A stretch of 64,000 nt of DNA from Polytrichum commune (lineage: Eukaryota; Streptophyta; Polytrichopsida; Polytrichales; Polytrichaceae), in the NCBI GenBank assembly GCA_950295325.1, contig OX485803.1, positions 60,959,554-61,023,553 of the forward strand, given 5' to 3'. A program made the translations under genes and the position numbers. Shown in pieces: positions 43,064 through 55,645 of this stretch. The notes below the pieces were generated by a model. That model did no database searches, was not told the origin of the DNA, and saw only the letters and a list, made by a program, of their open reading frames with translations. Position 1 is the first letter of the stretch, and each line of letters opens with the position of its first letter.

Positions 43064-43750
43064 GTTTGAGAGACAGGCAGAAAGAGAATCAGCTGGATTG
43101 TTTCGAGTGTATGAATACCAATTGCTCAAATACATTGGAAGATAATGTTCACTTGAAACTAACATGTGGATGTATGCAGTGGAAGGGGTGTACATGTGTG
43201 GATATAATGGATCCGAATTTTAGTTTAGTTGCTCAAGGACAAATTGCAGGTTGTCCATGTGACAACTACAACGGAGATGAAATTCCAGAGAGATGTTTTA
43301 GTGTTTTGGTAAACAAAGTGTAGGTACAAGATGCGAAGTTGCAATATCCAAACCTTACGGGGAATCCTCCACAAGTACGGATGAAGGACTCTCAATTTGC
43401 ACCAATTTTGTGGAGAAAAGAGGATCTGGTTCTTTTTGGTGGACTAGGGAACTCATTGTATATTGTCATGACTTCATATATAGTAAAGGTCCACGTACTT
43501 TTTTTTGTCTACCTAGCCTCATGTTGCAAGTTTTATTGATTCTAATGGAGACTAATTTCAGTCTTATGAATGTGTTTGATTGGTTTAAAAGACACAACTT
43601 GCCATATTTTCTTAGTCAATTTGCAAAAGAACCCACTGCAATATGCTCCTTTTTTACTGTAAGATGCTATGATGTTGAAGTTCTTTGCACTCTAAGTAGA
43701 CAAACAACTAGTCAATTATGCCCAACATCATATATCGTACACAAACAATA
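43064..43750 (+). pseudogene. Cys-rich gene fragment of unknown family
   Basis: Begins after a good acceptor (gtcttctag) and reads LDCFECMNTNCSNTLEDN, KLTCGCMQWKGCTCVDIMD and GCPCDNYNGDEIPERC: eleven Cys in about 60 residues, suggesting a zinc-binding module. One TAG (43321-43323) interrupts the frame, then VQDAKLQYPNLTGNPPQV follows. A frameshift near 43415 leads to SFWWTRELIVYCHDFIYSKG and VFDWFKRHNLPYFL. I do not recognise it. It lies within the same inserted block as the SET pseudogene but on the opposite strand. Confidence 0.45.
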
Positions 43751-43859
43751 GTCAATTAACCATATAAGTCATGTTCTTATTAACTAATAAACCCTACCAT
43801 AATATAGTCAATTACTATACACCAAGTAGTCAACAACGCCACAACAAACTATGTTTTAT

Positions 43860-44309
43860 TGACTAGGAGTAGTCTATTATGTCTCAGAATGTTTGTCAAG
43901 ATGAATCATCACGGCAGTTTATTTGACCATTCATAGTCTACTTATGTGTGTTTTATTAACTACCCATAGTATAATGTCTCTATGTGTTTTGACTACCCGT
44001 AGTCTAATGTACTGTGTTACTTGTGACTACACGTAGTCTAATGTACTTTGTTACTTGCGACTACATGTAGTCTAATGTATCAATGTTTTATTGACTGACT
44101 ATAGTCTAATGTAAAGTTCAAAAGCATAGTCTAATGTACATATCCAGCCCAGAGTCTAATGTACACCATGTTTTTTAGACTGCGTAACATTTGACTATGC
44201 CTTATTAGACTAACCTGAAACGACTAGGAAGTCAAAAAGTATTTGAGTGTTTTGTAAACTCAAAGTAGTCATATGTCCAGTCATATAAGCCATGTTTTTG
44301 TAGTAGTGT
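43860..44309. mobile_element. CACTA-like transposon terminus with subterminal repeats
   Basis: Read on the minus strand from 44309, the end is cactactacaaaaacatggc, a CACTA-type terminus. Inside it, tagtctaatgta recurs at least six times (43965-44165), with gactac and agtcta variants in both orientations: subterminal transposase-binding repeats. Gypsy RT sequence resumes immediately outside, at 44310. The opposite terminus was not found with confidence. Confidence 0.55.
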
Positions 44310-45400
44310 GATGAACTTCTTAGGGCAAGTAGCACAGAAGAATGCATTTGTTTTGATCAATTAACATGCGTTGGTGTATTTCCATCTCTATATTTAGCAC
44401 AAGGATATCACCATATTGATATCTCAAAGGAAGGTGCACTTAAAATGGCATTCAAAACCCCGTTTGAGCATTGTCAATTTAAGGTCTTAAGCTTTAGATT
44501 TATTAATGCCCCAACTACTTTCTAGGGAGTGATGAACCAAGTCTTTCATAAGTTCATCGGGAAGTTTGTGTTCGTGTATCTTGATGGTATCATAACTTTC
44601 TCAAAGAGTGAGGTAGGCACATGCATAGCATTTAAAGCAAGTGTAAGGTAAAAATCAAATTTTATGCCAAGATGGCTAAATGCCATTTCAAAAAAATAAA
44701 TAAAAATAAAAATCCACTACTTAGGCCATGTTGTTGGTAAATAATGCATTTAAGGTGGATCCTAAGAAAATTGAAACCATTGCAAAGTGGCATAGACCTC
44801 TTGAAATCGGACAATTGTGATCTTTCTTGGGGTTTTAAATTTATTTGTCCAAATTTATTCATGGACATTTTACTTTAAAGGCACATTTGACATATTTAGC
44901 TTCTTTGATACAAAGCAAGGCTAAGTTAATTTGGACAAAGGATTGTGAATGAGCCTTTGAAAGGTTAATTTTTTTTTAGCACATGCGTCAATTTTGACCT
45001 TACCCAAATTAGGGAAGCCATTCGAGGTCATCAATGATGCTTCTCTAATAGAGCAAAAACAAACATGCTTCAAGAATGAAGACATGTTGTCTTTGAAAGC
45101 AGGAAATTCTCTCCCTTCTGAGATGAATCATATGACTAGAGAGTAAGAGTTAGAGGCAGTTGTGCACGCCATGTGAACCTAGTGGTGTTACTTAGAGGGG
45201 CATGATTACATTATGGTGACAAATCACAACTCACTTGTGTATTTAAAGACACAACACAATTTATCAAGTTGTCAAACTTGATGGATGGAACTTTTGGAAC
45301 AAAATTTTGTCTATAAGTGGGTATATTGCCAAGGACGGGTCAATATGTTTGGAGTTACTAAGTAAGAATCCACTAGACATGGGAGTTTAAAAGGCCTTGA
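44310..45400 (+). pseudogene. Ty3/Gypsy RT and RNase H, decayed
   Basis: Conceptual frames give LAQGYHHIDISKEGALKMAF and FKTPFEHCQFKVLSF, then KFVFVYLDGIITFSKS, where the second Asp of YLDD is Gly. HYLGHVV and KLIWTKDCE follow, with RNase H traces (TWCYYLEGHDYIMV and HNSLVYL). Many stops and shifts. Contains the palm that is missing in the 39.7-40.4 kb copy, so it is either a second element or a rearranged part of it. Confidence 0.72.
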
Positions 45401-45584
45401 TGACACCCAAAGTAGTTTCAAGTGCTTTGGTCCTTAGAATAATGGCGGTCGACACTATGCAAGGAGATTTTGGAAAGCTATACAGTCAACCTAAAGGGTA
45501 TCATGAGTTCACCATTGATTCTACATTATAGCATACAATCATTGTAGGGTATGCTTTTGCTTTAGTTCTCAAGCCCACATATTG

Positions 45585-45856
45585 TTTTTGAAAATCACAT
45601 ATAGTGGCATGGTAAGGCGATAGTGGCTCTAGATTTATCCTTCCAAAGATCAAATAGTAGGTTGATTCTACTCCATGAACATCACGATGCAATGTATAAT
45701 GGTCATGTTGGACAAAGTAATTTTTGAAAATCACATATAGTGGCATGGTAATGCGATAGTGGCTCTAGATTTATCCTTCCAAAGATCAAATAGCAGGTTG
45801 ATTCTACTTCATGAACATCACGATGCAATGTATAATGGTCATGTTGGACAAAGTAA
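45585..45856 (+). repeat. 136-bp tandem duplication in integrase
   Basis: Two near-identical copies, 45585-45720 and 45721-45856, each starting tttttgaaaatcacatatag and running through the HEHHDAMYNGHVG-coding part of integrase. Only the second continues into the rest of the domain. Confidence 0.9.
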
Positions 45857-46510
45857 GACTTGGAAGAGGATGCGAGTAAACTTTTGGTGGCCTGATATGC
45901 AAGGGTCCATCAAGAGCTACTTTAAAATTTGTGAGATTTGCCAACGGAGTAAAACTCCTACTCTGAAGCCAACATGCATATTACAACTATTGGATATTCC
46001 CAACATGAATTGGGAGGTGGTCAACATGGATTTAATCTTTGGTTGGACACCTTCTACTCATGGTTATGATGTCAATTTTTTTTGTGTGTATAAAAACCCA
46101 CCCACACTTACTGGTGTGGGCCACCAACGAACAATTTATACCAGGATTGCTTACATCTAGTCATTTGGCAAAATGAAGCTAAAAATGCCCCCTATTGGTA
46201 GGAGCCATTCATTCGTTGCATGTACCAATAAGTATGGGCATGCTATAAGTTGTCCACAATGGTCCACTTTATACCAACCACGACACACGATACTGTTGAA
46301 GAAACAACAAGGTTATTTTGTGATCATGTGTATAAACTTCTTGGTCTACCCAAAGTATTCCTAAGCGACAAGCATGTTAGATTGACAAGTAGGTTTTGGA
46401 ATGCATTGCATGGTCTTATGGGGACAAGGATGGCCATGGCCACCGCATTTCATCCTCAAAATGATGAACAAACGGACCGGGCAAACCGTGTCATTGAGGA
46501 CATGTTGTGA
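45759..46510 (+). pseudogene. Ty3/Gypsy integrase
   Basis: Zinc-binding HHCC region: HEHHDAMYNGHVG, then RVNFWWPDMQGSIK and CEICQRSK. The core begins NMDLIFGWTPSTHGYDV, is interrupted by a 145-bp MITE, and resumes as STMVHFIPTTTHDTVEET, LGLPKVFLSDKHVRL and FHPQNDEQTDRANRVIE. The first core Asp and the SD-K box are near normal, though the DDE Asp in DRG/DRD is Lys (SDKHVRL). Ends in TGA. Confidence 0.8.
46098..46242. mobile_element. 145-bp MITE, family 2, inside integrase
   Basis: ccacccacacttactggtg with ccaccaacgaac at the left is mirrored at the right by cattcattcgttg and ccaataagtatgggcat. Same family as 20681-20830. Flanking tataa/tataag copies look like the target duplication, and removing the insert rejoins VYK to LSTMVHF in frame. 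Confidence 0.78.
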
Positions 46511-46959
46511 CAGTCTATAAATTTAGTGCCAGATGATTGGGATAAATTCCTTGCTCCAGTAGAATTTTCATATAACAACTATTGGCAAGAGACTATTTGG
46601 AATACTCCCATTTTTTTTAAACATAGGTCAACATCCCACGACACCAATGAGTAGGATCAACATGTGTCAAGTCCCTGCTAGAAAAAATGGTTTCCAAGCA
46701 TATGTTACATGTAATTGGTTGGGCCAAAAGACATCTAGTTGTTGTACAACAATGGAAAAATACTATGCTACAGAGAAGAGACGAGAAATTTATTCTGGAG
46801 TGGATTAATAAGCGCTTGTAAGTACTTCCAATGATCAGTTGAAAGTCCCAGGTGCTAGAAAGTTATTATCACAATGGATTGGCCCGTTTTGGATAACCAA
46901 AAGGACATGGGTTGTAGCATACCACGTGCAATTGTGAAACACATTTAAGATTCACGATG

Positions 46960-47175
46960 TATTTTATGTGTGACTTCTTCAGTTGTATATAGCCGATATA
47001 GGGGACAACCTCCTCCTCTACTTGTCTTTAAGGAGGATGCATCATGTGAAGTAGAACACATGGTTTTACATGAAGGTAGAGGGTCTCGTTCTCGCCCCCC
47101 AAAAATCCATTTAATTAAATGGCTCGGATATGCACTTGAGCATGATTTTGAAAGCCGGAGAGCAACTTGAGTGTA
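46960..47175 (+). pseudogene. Chromodomain of a Gypsy chromovirus
   Basis: YRGQPPPLLVFKED, CEVEHMVLHEGR and HLIKWLGYALEHDFE match the chromodomain (EVE..L..R...YLVKW.GY..EH.TWE) at the integrase C-terminus of chromoviruses, which steers insertion to marked chromatin. Confidence 0.7.
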
Positions 47176-47565
47176 GAAGTCCTCAAGAAGTGCTAGGATG
47201 CAATAGCCAAGTTGGACAGAGCATTTACACATCATGGTGTTGAGCATGATTGTGAAACCCTAGATGCACATAAACGTTCGAGGCAAAATGTATCTTAAGG
47301 GTAGGCACACTTTTGTTCTTTTAGGTTGCCACAAGATCATGTAAGTGGAGCGTTATTATTAATTTGTCTTGCCCTACGAGTGACATGAAGCATGGATACA
47401 TACACAAATCTCATCGTTTGTATTAAGTTGAGTGGTGGTCTTGACTATTTTTTGATGCACTACAATTTGGAATTTGAATTACATGAATGTGGATGTTCAT
47501 TTCTAAGCGGGGAGTTGTGTAAAGTGTATCTATTGTTTAGTTACCTTTGCTATCTCTAGTTCCAA

Positions 47566-47760
47566 CCATAATCTATTATTTGTAAGACTAGAGGACTTAA
47601 CCCTAGGAGGTCTAATAGTCTTAAAAGATAAAAGAGATTTATGCACTAGTTGGAACTCTGGTGTTACATGATGTTCTCACCTTGTAAGTGATGACCGTTA
47701 GTTAAAAACACTTCAATCACCCCAAAGGCATGGAGGGAGATCCGGTAAACTATATTAGGT
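47566..47760 (+). repeat. Ty3/Gypsy 3' LTR (part)
   Basis: Matches the 5' LTR through aatcaccccaaaggcatgga. Preceded by a short purine stretch (aagcgggga at about 47504) that could be the polypurine tract, which would put the LTR start near 47513. Confidence 0.6.
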
Positions 47761-50700
47761 GTCATTATTAAGTTAACTATATTGAACTCTAAGCGTCATT
47801 GTTTAGTTCATTGATAGGCTACAATGAGTTTAGAATGACATTAGGTCATTAATCTAATATGGAACTCTCCTTAATGTGAGATTAAGGAAGGGATTATGAG
47901 GTCACTTAGAGCAGTTCATGCAATTGCGCAATGTCTCCGTTAGAACCAACCATAGTTTAGTAGTGATGACTAACCATGATGTAGCAAGTCATTAGATACT
48001 TTAGTGGATCAAGAAATATTGTAGGACAAACCCCGCAGGTTGATTGCATTCATTGGTTTGTTTGAATTTGAATGAGGCAGTGGGACCGTTATCCTTGCCT
48101 AGACTGACTAAAAGACTTCCCATGTAAGGTTTTAGAACTATGGGCCATAACAAATTAGTTCGTATGTTTATTTCTTATACTCCTTTTGTGATAAACATTT
48201 AAGTGTGATAATTTCTACAATTCATTCCATGTTGTATAGTTCAATAATTTTATTATATGCTCGTATGCAATTACCAAATTAATTAATCCTGAAAAAATTA
48301 CTTGAAAATGAAGTAATAAACAAAGGCTAACTCATATGGCCATCGGCCACTAGTAATATGTGGTAACACCTTTATCCAAATGCTTTGTCCCTTTGACGTT
48401 TAGTAGACAATAGTCAAGATGGATCATGTAACCTCCAAGTTTCCTTGTTAATGTGTTCTCATCTTATGGCCCTTCTAGGATCCCTTGTAAGTATTGAGTA
48501 ATGGTATATTCCATTGATTATACAACAATCCCTACAGCTCACAAATAATTTCCTCACATACTATAGAGCTATCATTTTGACCATAGCATGCAACTTTGAG
48601 TTTCACATTTTTTAATATTAAACAATTGACCTGCTCAACTTGACGGGGGTTGATTCCATCATTCAATTTGGAGAAATTCAAACCCATAGACTTTTGATTA
48701 TAAGATTATTTATCACCACGTTCACTATATCATTCAAAACTTCAAGGCCATGGTCACAAATAATTATGACTCGTGGTTCTTCTCTCAAATTGGGGCTTCA
48801 TCTACTTATGGTCTCACACTCTTGCACATACTATGGTGTTAATTGGAAGTTCTATATACTTATCAATTACACCTCACATACAATGGATTCTTCATTCTGA
48901 CCATTGCACAAAGCACCGCGTCTTATCTCAATTTCAAAAGATTATGTTATTTAATAATTTGACCTTTGGGCACTCAATCGCTCAAAAAATAATTATATGA
49001 CATGCAATAACATTGTCCAATATTATAATTCAATTAATTCACTCACTTCTCAAGAGGCAACACCTTTATTCTATATTTAGGCAAGGCTAATCAACACTTG
49101 TAATTTGTAGGACATGCAAGATACAATAAAAAAACATAGAGTTTCACACCCTCGGTTTGTGGAATAGACTTTGGTCCTTGAATGCCTTCACACCACAAAA
49201 ATTGTCCACTCCCTTCTCGGGAATCATGACAATGGTTTTAATAATGTCACTTCAAACATACCCATGAACACCACATAAGATCAAGTGACGATTAGAAGGG
49301 CTTCACACCCAAGAAAATGCACTTAGATTATAGTACCGGTTAAGAAAAAATCCATTACAAAAGACATCTAGTCTCTTCCCAAGAGGGATTTTTAGACTAT
49401 TGAGTTTTGAGCCCACACTTCAGTTTATGACCCTAATAAGGTTCATTTAGGGTTGTCGTATCCTCTTCACAAGGATACAATTACCCATCATCACACAACA
49501 TTCTTCATTTTGTCACGCATGGACTATCGTTAATAATCCATAGTACAAGACCATTTGGTAGACCCAATTTCTATTTGAGATTTCCCTGGGTGATTGAGGG
49601 TGCCTCAATCAATGGTCTTATCCCAACCACTTGACTCAATTAGATGTTCTCTTCTGAAGGTCAATTAAGATAATCCCCTTTCATTGTGAATAGACCATAG
49701 CCCAGGAGGTGAGGATTTCACACCTGCATCGCAATATAAGACAATGGTAATACTAACACATTAAATTTGATTACAACAATTTCTCGATAATTCATACAAT
49801 GAATTGCAATATCATCCAACAAATGGTCAAAGCAAGGTTTTATTCATATAAATTGAAATCACAAGAAACATAGGGTTTCCCACCCAAATTATACACTTTT
49901 TGATTATGATAATTCCATTTCTTCCCGAGAGAGTGCCTTAGCTTCTCACACTCCTTGAGATTTTGATGATTGCCTCTGACTATGGCCTAGAGAATTATGT
50001 AGAGGTGAAGGGAGCAAGAGCTCAACTCTTAACAAGTGCATTTATCCATAGCTAAACTCAAAAGTTGTTTGTTCCTACCCACATGTCTATTGCAACTTTA
50101 TCGAACCTCTTCTATCCCTGGGCAATAGTCGAATGTTTTTCTTAGCAACTACTAACCCTCTTTGGACTTAGTAAATATTAATTTCAGGGTTTCATCACTA
50201 CATCAACGATCATATTCAAGAATTTAGCTAACAAATCATCCAACTTCAAATTTTAACCATTAAGGGCAAAATTTTGAAGCTACATGTTGCATCCACATTG
50301 AATATGCTTCAACAACATGATAGTTAATTTACCATTCCATCTAAGCTTTGTTGCGAGGTTGCATGGGGTGGGGAACTCCAAACTAAAATTTGAGCATGAG
50401 TCCTCAACGTCAATTTGCGTGTCTTCCCCTTTAAGGGAGTATGTGGTTAAAACAAAAATGCAACCACAAAGCTACCAAAAAAATTGATTGCCCAAAAATA
50501 TGATGAATTTCTCATCCCCTTAGCCATTTCGGCCAATTTTTGAGTGGGTTTTGAGTATCGTACGACAAAGGGATTGCCACAATATGCATCATTATAGTTC
50601 AATCCTCAAATTGAAAACAAGGTATAGAAAACAAGGGTGTTCAACCCATATTCTAGGAGTGTTTGATTCCAAACTCTTATATCAGATAATTTTTTAAATC

Positions 50701-53700
50701 ATTTCTGAAAAGCAGAAGGGTCAATTTTATTGAGTAAATGCATCATTATTTAAATTATATTTTGGAGACATAAGGCCAAAAGCCAACGCCAAATGCATCG
50801 AGATTCAAGGAAAATGCGTCCACTTTGAGGGGAGGCAGAGCGCCTTGGACGCGCCACACCACCACGTAAAGAGTAACAACAAATCAAGTAACAAGGACCC
50901 ACCAAGGACAACCCACCATGCCGCCTAACCAAGGACTACCCCTACCCCATTGGCCAAGGACAATCCCCAAGTCACCAAGTAACTAACCAAAGTGCCAAAC
51001 AACCTACATACCTTGACGTTTCTAGTTCCAAGTGATTCTCAAATTATCATGTCTACAAAGGACATTCCTAGCACCCCAAGTTTGGTTGAACTTTTTTAAA
51101 AGGGTATGGTTGAAAAGGCATGCATTGCGCTAACATCCATCTCTAAGCAATGTGTGTTCAAAGATTGAACATGACAACCTTGTGCCAAATAGACCACATA
51201 GAAACACGTCTTTGCTGGGGCATGCCGAATCCCAAACCTAAGACCATTAAAATTTGAAGTTTCCCAGGAGATAACCTTCACACTTGTCCGCCACCCTAGT
51301 CATGTTGGGGACCCTATTGATGACCAACTCTCTACCAATTTTTTTGGTATAATTAAGAGAGCAAAGACCTTCAAGCCATGACCACTAGGATGAGTCCCAA
51401 CCAAGTGTGGCAAGTTTCTTGTTGAAGAAAGTGATATCCTCTTTCTTTCCCTCCTTCCATAACATTAATAAGTAACGTGTGTTCGTTCATGTGGGCCTTG
51501 AGAATATAACCATGGGATGCTGCAACTAGTGCAAATCACATGATTGAACACACATTGCTTAATAATGTTATGTGTTTGGCCCCTAGTGGCATGAATAATT
51601 TTAACATGGTGGAGAAAACCAATACAATTGTTGGTGGGGTGCAACCACTCGCTAAGGCATCTCAAATGAGCACCAACCATAAAACACTTGACCGGGCCGG
51701 TTTACGCCTTGGACCATGAAGTCGGACCATGGAAGATGGTATTTTCCCATGGTCCAACTTGATGATCCAACTTCCATGGTGTAATTTCTTAAATTGATCA
51801 ATTTACAAAGCCTTTGGGTCCCTCACTAGGTGTAAACCAATCGTGGACTAAGAGGAATGACCATGCACCCAAAAAAAAGAATGTGCTAATTTTTTAATAT
51901 ATGCCCAAAAAGGGCAGGAGAGTTGTTTTGCTCTATTTCGGGCAAAATAGCTTTGAGAAAAAAATTAGTTCTTTTTTAGGCTTGATTCTATTTGAGGAGC
52001 ACACAAGTGGTGAGAGGAACAAAGAGACACATGTGCACATAGATGGCAAAGAAAATGAGAAGATTCTTAGTTATATCAAGATGAAACATGTCGACCTTTA
52101 AAACTCAAAGAAGTCCTCCAAGACTTTTTAGGTACACTCAAACAAGGGACCATTAAGACAATTCAACCCCGATTGATTTCCATACTTTTTGTTGACTTTG
52201 TTGTTGCAAGAAATTTTGAAATTCAGTTGTTGGAAAAAAATGATGACTTTATTTATTTATGACATGTATATAATTACCTTTACATACATCTCAACTATAT
52301 CGTGATACGGCTTGACTTGAACTCCTAATAGAGGTGAAACGGCATGGACAAAAGTGCATGCTCTTTGAAAACAAAAATCACATAATGGCTACAAGCTCAC
52401 TCAAATTGAGTCACAAACTCTACACCACTATAATGAAATGTGTATATATATAAGGTTCTTGGAACGATGTAATCATAAGCAACGAAATTTTGATGACACA
52501 TAGGTTTCAAAAAGAAACTTGCGTCTCACATACAACTCGAGATTAACCAAAACGTAATATATGTACTTGGGCCTCGTCTACAACTTGCAATGGGGTGGAT
52601 GTTTCTATTCTTGAATGTGTCATGCTTATTGTTATCTCCTATGGTCCATCCAATCATTGTGAGGGTTGCCATGTCACTTGGTTGACATCTTAAAAAGTTG
52701 TGTGTACTAAGGGGCTTCACGCGCCCAATAAAGTAAGCACACCTACTTTGGTTGCTCATATTACATGAACACTTGTATTGAAGTGGTGCATGGTTGGGTG
52801 TGGATCTAAGAATAACACTAAAAATACGTACAGTATGTCCAAAATAATTTGGACTATATGCTCAAACATTGTTAACCATTTTACGCTCAAAGTCAACATT
52901 TGTTTTCTTTGATGATGAATAAGATATACATGCAGATTTCAATAGAAACAACGAACATGAGTAATGGGAACAATTTGGATTTGCTAGTCATCTTGCACTT
53001 GTTTTGTATTTCTTATCATATGAGAAGTGGGTGTATATATATTCTTGCTCTTGGTTTGAATACGTGTCAATCTATGATATGATTGTCATAAAGCCATACA
53101 ACAATTTATCAATAGATTAGTACAATTTTAATAATGCAAAATCAACATAGTCTAGGAGCTTTTGTTTGTCAACACAAACTACAATTGCTTTATTGAGTAT
53201 ATTCTTCATGCCATTCCTCATGGGAGCTAGTTTGTTCCGTGGGGCTGGTTGGATATAAGTGCCAAATGTGAGAATATGTTCTCAAACAGAAAGAGAACAT
53301 ATGATGGCCCTTGAGTAATGTTATGCTAACAACCAAACGTTAGGCATATATTATAGACAATTGCTTCTAAATTTGGAAGTATCCAACCAAGACTAAGTTC
53401 CAACTTCCAACCTACCTTCAAACATTTACGTAACATTAGTGAATGGTTGAGGCGAGCATCTTTGCATTGTTATTTAGTTTGGCACTTTTGGTGGGAAAGT
53501 ATACTTCTCATATGGAATAAGGATAGTGATTATTTTGGTAATTTTTATGTGGGTTCCAATATACTTGGTGATTACACACACACACACACACAAATAAATA
53601 AATAAATAAATATTTCTATATTTCTATATTTCTATATTTCTTGGTACAAATGAGCAAATCACAACAACATAAGGCACACGAATATTATTCAATTAGTTTG

Positions 53701-55299
53701 TTCTTCTATTGATCATGTTTACATCTTGAAAATCGTGTGACATCAACAAAACTATGATGAAACATCAACAAAATTCATTGGATTGAAAATTAGACTTTCC
53801 CTTGATCTGGTTGTGTTCATCGGACATGCACATGTGTTGATTCCTTAAACGAATACACATGCCCCTCCCTAATTAATTGTGTTGACTATTGAGTGTAGAG
53901 TAGTTATTAAAATTTGGAGTCGTGTTCCAATCTCTTCAAAACATGCGTATTAATGTTTTTTTGTTTTTGTTTTTGTTTTTGTTGTTAACCCACATCTACC
54001 CCCACACGAATCAAACACAAAGTGTCCCAATTGAGTAAAACAACTGGAGTACACCTACGTACCTTAATTTTGTGTTCAATGTTCTCCTTGGAAAATAATA
54101 TTTGGTTCTTCTACATGATATCAAGTGTCCTAATATGTTAAAAAAAATTATATGGGCCTTCATGCATGTCAACTAAAAGAGGGATTCTATATGGGATCAA
54201 AATTGTGTCAAGTTGCATCAAGTATAACAATAAAATGATCCCTTTGTAGCTAGCCCATAATGCATATATTGACCATAATCCGTGCATTATGTAGTTACTA
54301 GGTATACACAAGTCAAAACATTACTTAGTTTGATGGTGGGTATTCTTTCTAATTACACTCCCCCCTACATAGTCCCCCCCCCCCCATTGACACTAAAAGT
54401 TGGTAGACCACCAATTGAACTAAAACTAGGTATAGTGGGTCCAATTCCTCGATAACAACAACACTTTATTATGGCCACCATTTTGCACGTGTTGAAGCTT
54501 CTCGGAGCTTATGAAGGAGTAGTTTCCATGGCCTCCCCAACTTCATAAAGCACAGTATTCAACATCGAAAACTAGACTTGGGATGATGTACATAGAATTG
54601 TCCAACAACAAAATGAATAGGATTCTTGGACCCATGGAATAGAGGCGATGAACTAAGTAATGGCGTGTTTATATATATATAAATGAATTTTATTACAAGT
54701 AAATAACCATGAGAATTGTTATCTACCATTTCCAAAGAGAAAGAAAGGAAATTAAAAATAAAAAGAAAATGCCAACAACAACAACAAAATCAACATTAAG
54801 ATTGGAGCTAAAAATTTATCATCGAGAACTTTGTTTCCATTGATGACTTAAAGTCATAGATAGTTTATGCTTAACCATCAAAATTTCAACCATTGCTTTT
54901 GGACATGTTCTATACGCGTACATTTTAGATTCTAGAATCATCAACATACACATTAGGACACATCTTTGGTATAACTTGGAACCCAAACGTTTTTGAACGG
55001 TTGTTTCACCCCTATTCTTTTTTTTCATTTGAGTTCATATAAAGTGATATCATGAAACACACTATGTTATTATCAATATGAAAATGATTCCTCAAAGTGA
55101 ACTACTCCCCTCCCCCCACCACGCATGGTAAATGGAGATAAACAACAACTTACAATGCTCTCAATGTCCAAAATCCAGTTAACAAAACATAAAAATATGA
55201 AGAAACGTACAAAGATGATTTGGTTTTTGTTTTTCGCTACCTAAACCATATGTCATCGTCAATGGTTGGGCGGAGCACCGCAGAGCCTTTATCATAAGA
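47761..55299. other. AT-rich repeat desert, no gene recognised
   Basis: All frames are short and none shows a domain. Features seen: a faint dispersed repeat at 52795-53010 resembling intron sequence at 1310-1600 (both with a gtatggacctaag/gtggatctaag start and atcttgcac later), a CA/AAAT/TATTTC microsatellite cluster at 53573-53642, and a run of ten C near 54378. Confidence 0.5.
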
Positions 55300-55520
55300 A
55301 GTACACTAAACATGATATTTAGTGTCACTTACAATTTGGAGTTACACATTGCTATATCTTTTTACCATTGGCGTACTTCTTTACCAAGTATAGTTGTTCA
55401 TGTTCTTTAATGTCCAAACAATCAATTCGACATCAGTCGGTAACCTATGAGATATATAGATATAGCATTGACTACTTCCAAATAGTGAGTGCCACTAAAT
55501 ACAATATGTAGTGTAGTTAC
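55300..55520. mobile_element. 221-bp foldback MITE, GTAACTACACTA family
   Basis: Left arm: gtacactaaacatgatattt, then agtgtcacttacaatttgg and attgctatatc. The right arm is the inverse: gatatagcattgac, then ccaaatagtgagtgccact and tagtgtagttac. The termini match the 10521-11103 element. Confidence 0.78.
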
Positions 55521-55645
55521 TCGTGGTCCTTCTCACTAGCTTAATCACATCCACATAGTTGCCCTATACTTGGAATAAAATAGCACGTGGAAAACAATAA
55601 CCATTTCACACAAAAGCCTACTCACTAGTAAAATAACCAAGCTTA

